Shown one piece after another: positions 52,776 to 61,481 of a stretch of DNA of 64,000 bases. Position 1 is the stretch's first letter. Every line of letters starts with the position of its first letter. The notes beneath the pieces were generated by a model. The model was not told the origin of the DNA, searched no databases, and saw only the letters and a list, made by a program, of their open reading frames with translations. A program made the position numbers and the translations under genes. The DNA lies in contig CAMVBJ010000005.1 of NCBI GenBank assembly GCA_947165675.1, forward strand, positions 1 through 64,000. The letters are read 5' to 3'. This DNA comes from an uncultured Prevotellaceae bacterium (GTDB taxonomy: Bacteria; Bacteroidota; Bacteroidia; Bacteroidales; Muribaculaceae).

Positions 52776-53873
52776 GTGACTGAAGAAATCAAAGTAACCT
52801 GTCTGCATGACAGGCACGTAGCGCAAGGCGCTCTCATGTCCCCCTTTGCAGGTTATGACATGCCCATCCAGTATGTAGATATCACTACCGAACACAATGC
52901 AGTTCGCCACAAGGTGGGAGTCTTTGACGTGTCTCACATGGGTGAGGTGGAAATCACTGGCCCCGACGCCGCCAAGTTCACCAACTACATTTTCACCAAC
53001 GACATCAATGCAATTAAGGCTGGTCAGATCCTGTACGGCATGATGCTGTACCCCGACGGTGGAACCGTTGATGACCTGCTGGTTTATCGTGTTGACGATA
53101 ACGACTACTTCCTCGTGATCAACGCTGCCAACATCGATAAGGATGTAGCATGGATCATGGAACATGCCAAGAACTTCGACGTGAAAGTTGACCACCAGAG
53201 CGAGCAGTACGGTCAGATTGCCGTTCAGGGTCCCGAGGCCGAGAAGACCATGGGCGCTGTGCTGGGCATCGACACCACCGACTTAACATTCTACACATTC
53301 AAGAAGATGGAATATGACGGCAAGACCATCATCGTGAGCCGTACCGGTTACACTGGTGAGGACGGTTTTGAGGTTTATGCCGATCCCGCTATCATCTGCA
53401 AGATGTGGGACAAGCTCATGGAGGCTGGCGTACAGGCTTGTGGACTGGGTTGCCGCGACACCCTGCGTTTTGAGGCTGGTCTGCCCCTGTATGGCGACGA
53501 GTTGACCCCTGAGATTTCGCCCATTGCAGCTACCTTTGGCATGTTTGTGAAGCTCGACAAGGAAGGTGGTTTCATTGGTCGCGATGCCTGCGCCCAGCAG
53601 AAGGCCGAAGGCACCCCCAAGAAGCTCGTGGGTCTGGAGCTTGAAGGCAAGGCTATTCCCCGCCATGGCTATGAGGTGCTCGACGGCGAGAACGTCGTGG
53701 GTTACATCACCACTGGTTATCACAGCATCTCGCTGGACAAGAGCGTAGCATTTGCACTGGTTGACCGTGCCGTTGGCGCCCTGGGCAACACGCTGAATGT
53801 TCGCATCCGCAAGAAAGTGTTCCCCGCCACCGTGGTGAAGAAACGCTTCTATACCCCTAATTATAAGAAGTAA
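52776..53873 (+). CDS. gcvT: Glycine cleavage system T protein (aminomethyltransferase)
   Basis: 365 aa from a GTG at 52776 (Val-Thr-Glu-Glu...). The frame extends back to an ATG at 52707, but that part overlaps lplA. GcvT takes the methylene from the aminomethyl-lipoyl H protein to tetrahydrofolate, releasing ammonia. FAGYDMPIQY, DVSHMGEVEITG, RTGYTGEDGFEVY and GLGCRDTLRFEAGLPLYG are diagnostic. The GTG start matches the usual N-terminus of the family in length. Confidence 0.95.
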   Translation: MTEEIKVTCLHDRHVAQGALMSPFAGYDMPIQYVDITTEHNAVRHKVGVFDVSHMGEVEITGPDAAKFTNYIFTNDINAIKAGQILYGMMLYPDGGTVDDLLVYRVDDNDYFLVINAANIDKDVAWIMEHAKNFDVKVDHQSEQYGQIAVQGPEAEKTMGAVLGIDTTDLTFYTFKKMEYDGKTIIVSRTGYTGEDGFEVYADPAIICKMWDKLMEAGVQACGLGCRDTLRFEAGLPLYGDELTPEISPIAATFGMFVKLDKEGGFIGRDACAQQKAEGTPKKLVGLELEGKAIPRHGYEVLDGENVVGYITTGYHSISLDKSVAFALVDRAVGALGNTLNVRIRKKVFPATVVKKRFYTPNYKK

Positions 53874-53925
53874 GGCTCTAGGCTCTAGGCTTTAGGCTTT
53901 AGGCTTTAGGCTTTAGGAGGTATTT
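53874..53925. repeat. GGCTTTAGG repeats after gcvT
   Basis: Six units of a GGCTCTAGG/GGCTTTAGG heptamer directly after the gcvT stop, the plus-strand version of the type B block that follows other genes. The CTGACAA-type block is absent here. Confidence 0.8.
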
Positions 53926-53982
53926 TAATAAGAGATTATTATTTAGCAAACAAATATTAACTGATTAATTCTTTATAACACA

Positions 53983-54363
53983 ATGAGTAAGATTATCGAC
54001 GGACTCTATTACAGCGAGTCACATGAGTATGTAAAGGTAGAAGGCGACTTCGGTTTCATTGGTATCACCGACTTTGCTCAGCACGAGCTGGGTAACGTGG
54101 TTTATGTTGACATGCCCGAGGTTGACGATGAGGTAACCGCAGGTGAAGACTTTGGCGCAGTTGAGAGCGTTAAGGCTGCCAGCGACCTGATGTCTCCCGT
54201 TAGTGGTACCGTTATCGAGGTGAATGACGCCCTCGAGGATGAGCCCGGCTTGATCAACAAGGATGCCTTCGAGAATTGGATCATCAAGGTTGAGCTCAGC
54301 GACAAGAGCGAACTCGACAACTTGATGGATGCAGCCGCCTACAAGGCCATGATTGGAGAGTAA
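53983..54363 (+). CDS. gcvH: Glycine cleavage system H protein
   Basis: 126 aa. The lipoyl carrier of the glycine cleavage system. The lipoylated Lys is in FGAVESVKAASDLMSP (V-E-S-V-K-A), within ESHEYVKVE... at the N-terminus. The standard length fits. It lies between gcvT and gcvPA and is the natural substrate of LplA, encoded at the head of the cluster. Confidence 0.98.
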   Translation: MSKIIDGLYYSESHEYVKVEGDFGFIGITDFAQHELGNVVYVDMPEVDDEVTAGEDFGAVESVKAASDLMSPVSGTVIEVNDALEDEPGLINKDAFENWIIKVELSDKSELDNLMDAAAYKAMIGE

Positions 54364-54396
54364 TTGATTATCAAACAACTGAAATTAAAGTTTTTA

Positions 54397-55743
54397 ATGA
54401 GCTATAAATTTTTTCCGCACACCAACGACGAGTTGCAAGCCATGTTGAAGACGGCTGGCGTCAAGTCGCTGGACGACCTCTATCAGGACGTACCTCAGGA
54501 GCTCCAGCTCAAGAAGGAGTATGAGCTTCCCGAGTCGATGAGCGAGATTGAAGTGCGTCGCTTCTTTGACGACCTGGGCATGGGTAATATCACCATGCGC
54601 ACCTTCTTGGGCGCTGGTTATTATGACCACTATAGCCCTGCCGTTGTTCAAGACATCGTGAAGCGCAGCGAATTCCTTACCGCCTACACACCCTACCAGG
54701 CTGAGATTTCGCAGGGTACACTGCAATACATCTTTGAGTACCAGAGCATGATGGCCGAGTTGACTTGCATGGAAGTGAGCAACGCATCCATGTATGACGG
54801 CACGACCGCCACTGCCGAGGCTATGATGATGGCTGTTGCCAACGCCAAGAAGCGCAAACGCGTCCTGGTCAGCGAGACCATCTCCCCCTATGTACTGCGT
54901 GTAGTGAAGACCTATGCTAAGTACCAAGGCATCCAGATTGACATGGTTCCCGCCAAGGGAGGCGTGATGGATCATGAGGCACTCAAGGTTGAACTCGAGA
55001 AGGACGATGTGGCTGGCGTAATCGTTGCGACACCCAACTTCTATGGCATCCTTGAGGATTACACAGGCGTTGCCGAGATGTGCCACGAGCACAAGGCATT
55101 GCTCATCATGAACTGCGTGGCTACTGCACTGAGTGTTGTCAAGACACCCGCCGAGTGGGGTGCCGACATCGCAGTGGGTGACGGCCAGAGCCTGGGTATT
55201 CCCCTAAACTATGGTGGCCCCTACGTGGGCTTCCTGTGCACAACCAAGAAGCTGATCCGCAAGATGCCGGGTCGTATCGTCGGTGCTACTAAGGATGCTG
55301 ACGGCAAGCGTGCTTTTGTTCTTACGTTGCAGGCACGCGAGCAGCACATCCGCCGCGAGAAGGCCACGAGCAACATCTGCTCCAACCAGAGCCTGATGGC
55401 CTTATATGTAACCATTTATATGGGTCTAATGGGTGCCAAGGGGCTCAAAGAGGTCAACTCCATCAGCTACAGCAACGCCCACTACCTTGCCGACAGCCTG
55501 GTGAAGACCGGCTTGTTTGAGATGGCTTATCCCGACAAACCCTTCCTGAACGAGTTTGCCGTGAAGACCAAGCTCAACATCGACGAGTTGCAGGAGTACT
55601 GTGGCGAAGAGTATCTGCAGTGCGGCCTCAAGATTGCCGACGACACCCTGTTGCTGGCAGTTACCGAGACCTACAGCCGTGAGGATTGTGACGACCTTGT
55701 TGACGCATGTGTAACCTTTAACGAAGAAAAGGAGGGCAAGTAA
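54397..55743 (+). CDS. gcvPA: Glycine dehydrogenase (decarboxylating) subunit 1
   Basis: 448 aa from the ATG at 54397 ([13 protein letters not shown]); the earlier start at 54364 begins right at the gcvH stop and is less likely. N-terminal half of the PLP-dependent P protein that decarboxylates glycine. [26 protein letters not shown] and [12 protein letters not shown] are characteristic. It needs GcvPB for the PLP site. 5 bp separate the two genes. Confidence 0.96.
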   Translation: MSYKFFPHTNDELQAMLKTAGVKSLDDLYQDVPQELQLKKEYELPESMSEIEVRRFFDDLGMGNITMRTFLGAGYYDHYSPAVVQDIVKRSEFLTAYTPYQAEISQGTLQYIFEYQSMMAELTCMEVSNASMYDGTTATAEAMMMAVANAKKRKRVLVSETISPYVLRVVKTYAKYQGIQIDMVPAKGGVMDHEALKVELEKDDVAGVIVATPNFYGILEDYTGVAEMCHEHKALLIMNCVATALSVVKTPAEWGADIAVGDGQSLGIPLNYGGPYVGFLCTTKKLIRKMPGRIVGATKDADGKRAFVLTLQAREQHIRREKATSNICSNQSLMALYVTIYMGLMGAKGLKEVNSISYSNAHYLADSLVKTGLFEMAYPDKPFLNEFAVKTKLNIDELQEYCGEEYLQCGLKIADDTLLLAVTETYSREDCDDLVDACVTFNEEKEGK

Positions 55744-55748
55744 GAGTT

Positions 55749-57233
55749 ATGAATAACACATTTTACGGTAAGCTGATATTTGAGTTGTCTCAAAGTGGCC
55801 GTCAGGGTTATTCCCTGCCCGAGAACAGGTGTGACGAGTACAAGATGAGCGACCTGCCCAAGGAGCTGATGCGTGAAAACGCGCCACTGCTGCCCGAGGT
55901 GGATGAGCTGAGCGTAGTGCGTCACTATACCAACATGAGTAACAACAACTTCGGTGTGGACACGGGCTTCTACCCCCTGGGATCCTGCACCATGAAGTAC
56001 AATCCCAAGATCAACGAGGAAATCGCCGCCCACCGCGAGTTCACGGGTCTGCACCCCCTGCAGAACACCGAGACCACCCAAGGCGCCCTGGCTGTTTACT
56101 ACTTCTTGCAGACCAGCCTGGCCGAGATTTCGGGTTTGAGCGAGTTCACCTTGAATCCCTATGCCGGTGCCCACGGTGAGTTGACAGGCTTGATGATTAT
56201 GCGTGGTTACCACATGGAACGTGGTGACATGAAGCGCACCAAGGTCATCATCCCCGATAGTGCTCATGGCACCAATCCCGCCAGCTCGGCTGTTTGCGGC
56301 ATGGAGGTGGTGGTTGTGAAGAGCCGTCCCGACGGCACCGTCGATGTGGACGACCTGCGTCCCCTGCTCGACGACACCATCGCTGGCATGATGATGACTA
56401 ACCCCAACACGTTGGGCATCTTTGAGCACAATATCGGTGAAATTGCCAAGGCTGTTCATGATTGCGGTGGTCTGATGTACTATGACGGCGCTAACCTCAA
56501 CCCCATGTTGGGTAAGGTGCGTCCTGGCGACATCGGCTTTGACATCATGCACATCAACCTGCACAAGACTTTCTCCACTCCTCATGGTGGTGGCGGTCCT
56601 GGCAGTGGTCCCGTCGGCGTCCGCGCTGGTCTGGAGCACCTGCTTCCCAATCCCCGTGTCGTGAAGGTCGAGGAACAGGACTACGACTACTTCAAGGTAG
56701 AGTGCAACGACAAGTCCATTGGCAGCATTAGCGGTCATCTGGGCAACTTTGGCGTAATGATGCGCGCTCTGGCCTATATCCTGACCCTGGGCCGCGACCA
56801 GCTCAAGTGGGTCGGTCCACTGGCTACCCTTAACGCTAACTACATCAAGGAATCGTTGAAGGATGTCTATGAGCTGCCCATCAGTGGCGTGTGCAAGCAC
56901 GAGTTTGTATATGACGGCTTGAAGGACAAATCGACTGGCGTGACCACGCTCGACGTGGCAAAGCGTCTGCTGGATTATGGTTTCCATGCTCCCACCATCT
57001 ACTTCCCCTTGCTGTTCCACGAGGCTCTCATGGTCGAGCCCACCGAGAACGAGAGCAAGCAGACTCTGGACGAGTTCATCCGCATCATGCGTGTCATCGC
57101 CCAAGAGGCAAAGGATGATCCCGAAATGGTGAAGACTGCTCCGCACAACACGCCCGTTCGTCGTCTCGACGATACCCAGGCCGCTTTGCACCCCATCGTG
57201 ACCTGGCGCGAGCTTGTTGCCGACAACCAGTAA
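55749..57233 (+). CDS. gcvPB: Glycine dehydrogenase (decarboxylating) subunit 2
   Basis: 494 aa. PLP-binding half of the split P protein; the Schiff-base lysine is in NLHKTFSTPHGGGGPGSGP. The N-terminus has LGSCTMKYNPKINE. Length is normal for subunit 2. It partners GcvPA. The unusual hairpin after its stop (57253-57324) separates it from lpd. Confidence 0.97.
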   Translation: MNNTFYGKLIFELSQSGRQGYSLPENRCDEYKMSDLPKELMRENAPLLPEVDELSVVRHYTNMSNNNFGVDTGFYPLGSCTMKYNPKINEEIAAHREFTGLHPLQNTETTQGALAVYYFLQTSLAEISGLSEFTLNPYAGAHGELTGLMIMRGYHMERGDMKRTKVIIPDSAHGTNPASSAVCGMEVVVVKSRPDGTVDVDDLRPLLDDTIAGMMMTNPNTLGIFEHNIGEIAKAVHDCGGLMYYDGANLNPMLGKVRPGDIGFDIMHINLHKTFSTPHGGGGPGSGPVGVRAGLEHLLPNPRVVKVEEQDYDYFKVECNDKSIGSISGHLGNFGVMMRALAYILTLGRDQLKWVGPLATLNANYIKESLKDVYELPISGVCKHEFVYDGLKDKSTGVTTLDVAKRLLDYGFHAPTIYFPLLFHEALMVEPTENESKQTLDEFIRIMRVIAQEAKDDPEMVKTAPHNTPVRRLDDTQAALHPIVTWRELVADNQ

Positions 57234-57252
57234 ACATCGACTACTGAAACAA

Positions 57253-57324
57253 CTCACGCTAAGTCGTTAAGACGCTAAGTTTTATTATTAATTATTCCTT
57301 AGCGGCTTTGCGGCTTAGCGTGAG
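57253..57324. repeat. Imperfect inverted repeat between gcvPB and lpd
   Basis: CTCACGCTAAGTCGTTAAG... (57253-57279) and its near-complement ending CTTAGCGTGAG (57298-57324) pair over 27 bp with a few mismatches; each arm is built of GCTAAG units. It could attenuate or stabilise the operon mRNA. Confidence 0.75.
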
Positions 57325-57370
57325 AGTTTGTTAAAAAAATTAATATTGACATCATTCATTAGGAATCATT

Positions 57371-58708
57371 ATGTTTGACATTATTATAATAGGTGCTGGT
57401 CCTGGCGGTTATGAGACTGCTGCCGAAGCTGCTGCTCATGGCTTGTCTGTCGCAATCGTCGAGCGTGACCAGATGGGCGGTACCTGCCTGAACCGCGGTT
57501 GCATTCCCACCAAGGCTCTGTGTCGCAATGCCGAGGTCATCAACCTGATGCGAGAAAGCGAAATCTGGGGCGTAAAGACTGGCGAATTGGCTTTTGACTA
57601 CGCACCCGTGTTTGAACGCAAGGAAGCCGTCGTTAAGCAGTTGCGTGAGGGCGTTGAGATGCTCATGGGTGCTCCAGGCATCACCGCTATCAAGGGCGAA
57701 GCCAGCCTCAAGGACGCCAATACCGTCGTTGTCAATGGTGAGGAATACAGTGCCAAGAACATCATTATCGCTACCGGTTCGGCTCCCCGTGGCTTGCCCA
57801 TTGAAGGCGCAGACCTGGCCATGACCAGCGATGACATCCTGGCAATGCAGACGCTGCCCAAGAGCCTGTGCATTGTGGGTGGTGGCGTCATCGGCATGGA
57901 GTTTGCCGCTGTGTTCAGCACATTTGGCGTAGAGGTTACCGTCATCGAGTACTGTAAGGAAATCCTGCCACCGTTTGACAAGGACGTGGCCAAGAGGCTC
58001 AAGACCGTCCTGAGCAAGCGTGGCATCAAGATCATCACCAGCGCTGCCGTCAATGGCATCACCCAGGGTGAGGACGGTTTCACCGTATCCTACGAACTCA
58101 AGGGCAAAGCCCAGAGCGTGACTGCCGAGAAAGTGCTGATGTCGGTAGGTCGCCAGCCTGTGCTGCCTCAGGGTCTTGACGCGGTTGGCGTTAACGTGGG
58201 TCGCCGCGGCATCGAGGTGGATGACAACATGATGACCAACGTCAAGGGCGTCTATGCCATCGGTGACGTGAATGGTCGCATGATGCTGGCCCATGCTGCA
58301 AGCGCCCAGGGTCAACGCGCCCTGCACGCCATCATGGGCGAGGCCGACGACATCAAGCTCGACATCGTGCCCAGCGCTGTGTTCACCGTGCCTGAGTTGG
58401 CTATGGTGGGCCTGACCGAGGAGCAGTGCGCCGAGCGTGGTCTTGACGTGACGGTGAAGAAATCCTTCTTCCGCAGCAACGGCAAGGCTGTCGCCATGAA
58501 CGAGACTGACGGATTGATCAAGATGATCGTTGATAACAGCAATCGCCAGATCGTGGGCTGCCACATCTGCGGAGCCCATGCTGCCGACCTCATCCAGGAA
58601 GTGGTCACCGCCATGAATGCCGGCGCCACCGTTGACCTGCTGGCCCGCAGCATCCACGGCCACCCCACCTTGAGCGAGGTGATGCTGACCGCCGCCCGCC
58701 AGTTCTAA
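57371..58708 (+). CDS. lpdA: Dihydrolipoyl dehydrogenase
   Basis: 445 aa. The L protein reoxidises dihydrolipoyl-GcvH with NAD. FAD-binding IGAGPGGYETA, redox Cys pair GGTCLNRGCIPTK, NAD-binding GGGVIGMEFAAVF and the C-terminal catalytic HGHPTLSEV are all present. Slightly short but complete. It completes the glycine-cleavage set in this cluster; it might also serve 2-oxoacid dehydrogenases. A hairpin at 58727-58769 follows it. Confidence 0.97.
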   Translation: MFDIIIIGAGPGGYETAAEAAAHGLSVAIVERDQMGGTCLNRGCIPTKALCRNAEVINLMRESEIWGVKTGELAFDYAPVFERKEAVVKQLREGVEMLMGAPGITAIKGEASLKDANTVVVNGEEYSAKNIIIATGSAPRGLPIEGADLAMTSDDILAMQTLPKSLCIVGGGVIGMEFAAVFSTFGVEVTVIEYCKEILPPFDKDVAKRLKTVLSKRGIKIITSAAVNGITQGEDGFTVSYELKGKAQSVTAEKVLMSVGRQPVLPQGLDAVGVNVGRRGIEVDDNMMTNVKGVYAIGDVNGRMMLAHAASAQGQRALHAIMGEADDIKLDIVPSAVFTVPELAMVGLTEEQCAERGLDVTVKKSFFRSNGKAVAMNETDGLIKMIVDNSNRQIVGCHICGAHAADLIQEVVTAMNAGATVDLLARSIHGHPTLSEVMLTAARQF

Positions 58709-58726
58709 CGACAAGTTGTTAGAAGA

Positions 58727-58769
58727 CAAGAAAGACAATTGATTAATGAATACCAGATTGTCTTTCTTG
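58727..58769 (+). terminator. Hairpin after lpdA
   Basis: CAAGAAAGACAAT (58727-58739) pairs perfectly with ATTGTCTTTCTTG (58757-58769). The T tract is poor, but position and strength fit a terminator or 3' stabiliser. Confidence 0.65.
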
Positions 58770-58770
58770 C

Positions 58771-59107
58771 AGGGCAACCGTACCATAATTAACATTTACT
58801 CATTAGTTGTCAAAATGAGTATTTGACGCCCGAAGGGCGGCTCTCTGAGTAACCGCCAGTAAATCAGGCTACCGAGCGTGAGCGAGGGAGTCTGATTCAC
58901 TGGCGGTGATGGTAAGGCAAAAGCAGTCGCTGGAGGCGACCCCACATGCCAAAAGCCGAAATGGGGTCGCCTCCAGCGACATGGATTGGTACAGTCTTCC
59001 CTGGGTGATGCAAACCACTTCGCTACTGCTCAGCGGTTAGCATTACCCAGGGTTTCTCAGAGGCCACCCTCCGGGTGTTTCACTACAAATTTTGGTACGG
59101 TTGCCCT
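58771..59107. repeat. Branched palindromic element, about 340 bp
   Basis: Ends are inverted repeats (AGGGCAACCGTACCATAATT at 58771-58790 and its near-complement ending 59107). Inside, an imperfect stem (GCCCGAAGGGCGGCTCTCTGAG with CTCAGAGGCCACCCTCCGGGTG) closes three further hairpins: 58853-58867 with 58892-58906 (15 bp, one mismatch), 58926-58944 with 58962-58980 (19 bp, perfect) and 58999-59011 with 59040-59052 (13 bp, one mismatch). It has no gene. It fits a structured mobile or regulatory repeat. Confidence 0.72.
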
Positions 59108-59285
59108 TTCTTGTCTTTTTTCAGATCATTGATTAGCATCTTTGGGGTTAACGCGCATATTGTTACCTACGAATGAACACGAATTAAGCGAATTGGCCTT
59201 CAACGCGGATGCCTGTTCGGTTAATTCGTAGGCAATGTAATGAAAATAGCGTGGGGCTACTGGCTGAATGTTGGAAACTAATTCG

Positions 59286-59293
59286 TAACTTTG
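59286..59293 (+). promoter_or_regulatory. -7 box for uvrB
   Basis: TAACTTTG on the plus strand, ending 9 nt before the ATG at 59303. An in-frame start at 59291 lies inside the box and is ruled out. Confidence 0.55.
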
Positions 59294-59302
59294 CAAGTTG
59301 AT

Positions 59303-61381
59303 ATGGAATATAGACTGCATAGCGAATATGAGCCGACAGGCGACCAGCCACAAGCGATTGCCGAGCTGGCTGGTGGTGTTAATAACGGTGTGCCCTATCA
59401 GACGCTGTTAGGCGTGACGGGCTCGGGCAAGACGTTCACGATGGCCAATGTGATTGCCCGCACTGGACGCCCCACCCTTGTCTTGTCGCACAACAAGACG
59501 CTGGCGGCACAGTTGTATGCCGAGTTCAAGAGTTTCTTTCCCGAGAACGCGGTTCACTACTTTGTTTCCTACTATGATTACTACCAGCCCGAGGCTTATA
59601 TTCCCTCAACCGACAAATACATTGAGAAGGACCTCGCCATTAACGACGAGATTGAGCGGTTGAGGCTATCGACCGTGACGGCACTGCTGAGTGGACGTCG
59701 CGACATCGTGGTAGTATCGAGCGTGTCATGCCTGTATGGTATGGGTAATCCCGAGGACATCACTGCCAACGCGATCGAATTGCGCGTGGGGGATCAGATG
59801 GGCCGCGATGAACTACTGCATCGCCTGGTGGATGCGCTGTATTCCCGAAGCGACGCTGAATTGAGGATGGGCACTTTCCGCGTCAAGGGCGACACGGTTG
59901 ACATCTTCTTGAGCGACGAGGACATCATGCTGCGGGCCATCTTTTGGGGCAACGAAATCGAGCGCATCCAGGTGCTCGACAGTGAGACCCAGATGCCCAC
60001 CGAAGACGTGGAGGGCTTCAAGATTTTCCCTGCCAACATCTTTGTGACCACCAAGGAACGCATGAAGGCAGCCATGGGCCAGATTGACCTGGACCGTGAG
60101 AATCAAGTAGCCGCCTTTGCACGTGAGAACCGTTTTGCCGAAGCCAAGCGATTGAACGAACGCGTGACCTATGACATGGAAATGATGCGCGAAGTGGGTT
60201 ACTGCTCCGGCATTGAGAATTATAGCCGTTACTTTGATGGCCGACGTCCCGGCATGAGACCTTTCTGCCTGCTGGATTATTTCCCAGATGATTTCCTGAC
60301 CATCATCGACGAAAGCCACGTGACCGTGCCACAGATACGTGCGATGTATGGCGGCGACCAGTCCCGCAAGACCAACCTGGTGCATTACGGCTTCCGCCTG
60401 GAGGCCGCGCTGGATAACAGACCGTTGAGGTTTGAGGAATTTGAGCAGTTGACCCACCAGACCATCTATGTGAGCGCGACTCCAGCCGACTATGAGTTGA
60501 ACAAGAGCGAGGGTATCATCACCGAGCAGCTCATCCGCCCGACGGGCCTTCTCGACCCTCAGATCATCGTGCGACCCTCACAAGGTCAGGTCGATGACCT
60601 GGTCGAAGAAATCCAGTTGCGCATCGAGCGAGGGGAACGCACCTTGGTCACAACATTGACTAAGCGCATGGCCGAGGAGTTGAGCGATTACCTCAAGAAG
60701 CTGGATATACGCACCGCCTATATGCACAGCGATGTTGAGACCATGGAGCGCATCGAGATCATCGACAACCTGCGTGCCGGTGCCATCGACGTGCTGGTGG
60801 GTGTGAACCTGTTGCGCGAGGGTCTTGACTTGCCCGAGGTATCGCTTGTCGCCATCCTGGATGCCGACAAAGAGGGTTTCCTGCGCAGTCGCCGCTCGCT
60901 CACCCAGACTGCTGGCCGTGCCGCCCGCAACCTGAACGGCACCGTCATCATGTATGCCGACAATATCACCGACTCGATGCGGCAGACCATCGACGAGACC
61001 GAACGCCGTCGCACACTGCAACTCAAGTACAACGAGGAACACCATATCACCCCGACGGCCATCATCAAGGCCAGGACCGCAATTATCGGCCAAGACACAG
61101 ACATGCGTCACCCGACAACGCCCAGCCGTCACAATCAGACACCCATGCCAAGTGGCGCTTCTAAGGCTCCAGACTTGCGTTATACCCAGGAATTTGACTC
61201 CAGCGCTGGTGTAGCAGCCGATCCCATTGTAGCCTACATGAGCACCAAGGACATGAGCGCCGCCATAGACCGCTTGAAGACCCAGATGATAGATGCCGCC
61301 AAGCGTATGGACTTCCTTGAAGCCGCCCAGTACCGTGACGAGATTCTGAAACTTGAGGAGATGATGAAGGAGAGGATTTAG
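59303..61381 (+). CDS. uvrB: Excinuclease ABC subunit B
   Basis: 692 aa from the ATG at 59303. UvrB is the damage-verifying helicase-like subunit of nucleotide excision repair. Walker [11 protein letters not shown], the beta-hairpin [18 protein letters not shown], motif III-type [15 protein letters not shown], and the C-terminal UVR motif ([23 protein letters not shown]) are all present. Full length. The -7 box almost touches the start, so the mRNA may be leaderless. Confidence 0.98.
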   Translation: MEYRLHSEYEPTGDQPQAIAELAGGVNNGVPYQTLLGVTGSGKTFTMANVIARTGRPTLVLSHNKTLAAQLYAEFKSFFPENAVHYFVSYYDYYQPEAYIPSTDKYIEKDLAINDEIERLRLSTVTALLSGRRDIVVVSSVSCLYGMGNPEDITANAIELRVGDQMGRDELLHRLVDALYSRSDAELRMGTFRVKGDTVDIFLSDEDIMLRAIFWGNEIERIQVLDSETQMPTEDVEGFKIFPANIFVTTKERMKAAMGQIDLDRENQVAAFARENRFAEAKRLNERVTYDMEMMREVGYCSGIENYSRYFDGRRPGMRPFCLLDYFPDDFLTIIDESHVTVPQIRAMYGGDQSRKTNLVHYGFRLEAALDNRPLRFEEFEQLTHQTIYVSATPADYELNKSEGIITEQLIRPTGLLDPQIIVRPSQGQVDDLVEEIQLRIERGERTLVTTLTKRMAEELSDYLKKLDIRTAYMHSDVETMERIEIIDNLRAGAIDVLVGVNLLREGLDLPEVSLVAILDADKEGFLRSRRSLTQTAGRAARNLNGTVIMYADNITDSMRQTIDETERRRTLQLKYNEEHHITPTAIIKARTAIIGQDTDMRHPTTPSRHNQTPMPSGASKAPDLRYTQEFDSSAGVAADPIVAYMSTKDMSAAIDRLKTQMIDAAKRMDFLEAAQYRDEILKLEEMMKERI

Positions 61382-61480
61382 GTTATAGGCTATAGGCTAT
61401 AGGTTGTAGGCTGTAGGTGTTTGCGGATGCCAACTGAAAACTGCAAAACTGACAACTGAAAACTGAAAACTAAATATAAC
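61382..61480. repeat. Intergenic repeats between uvrB and the YgiQ-type gene
   Basis: GGTTATAGGC, four units of a GGCTATAGG heptamer, then TTTGCGGATGCCAACTG, then CTGAAAACTGCAAAACTGACAACT before the start: the complete B-linker-A order on the plus strand. Confidence 0.8.
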
Positions 61481-61481
61481 G

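Noticed and set aside
55671-57257. A 528-codon minus-strand frame opposite gcvPA and gcvPB
   Set aside because: It is a shadow of the GC-biased codons of gcvPB; the plus-strand protein is unmistakable and this frame matches no family I know.
57359-58795. A 478-codon minus-strand frame opposite lpdA
   Set aside because: Same reason: the plus strand encodes a clear dihydrolipoyl dehydrogenase.
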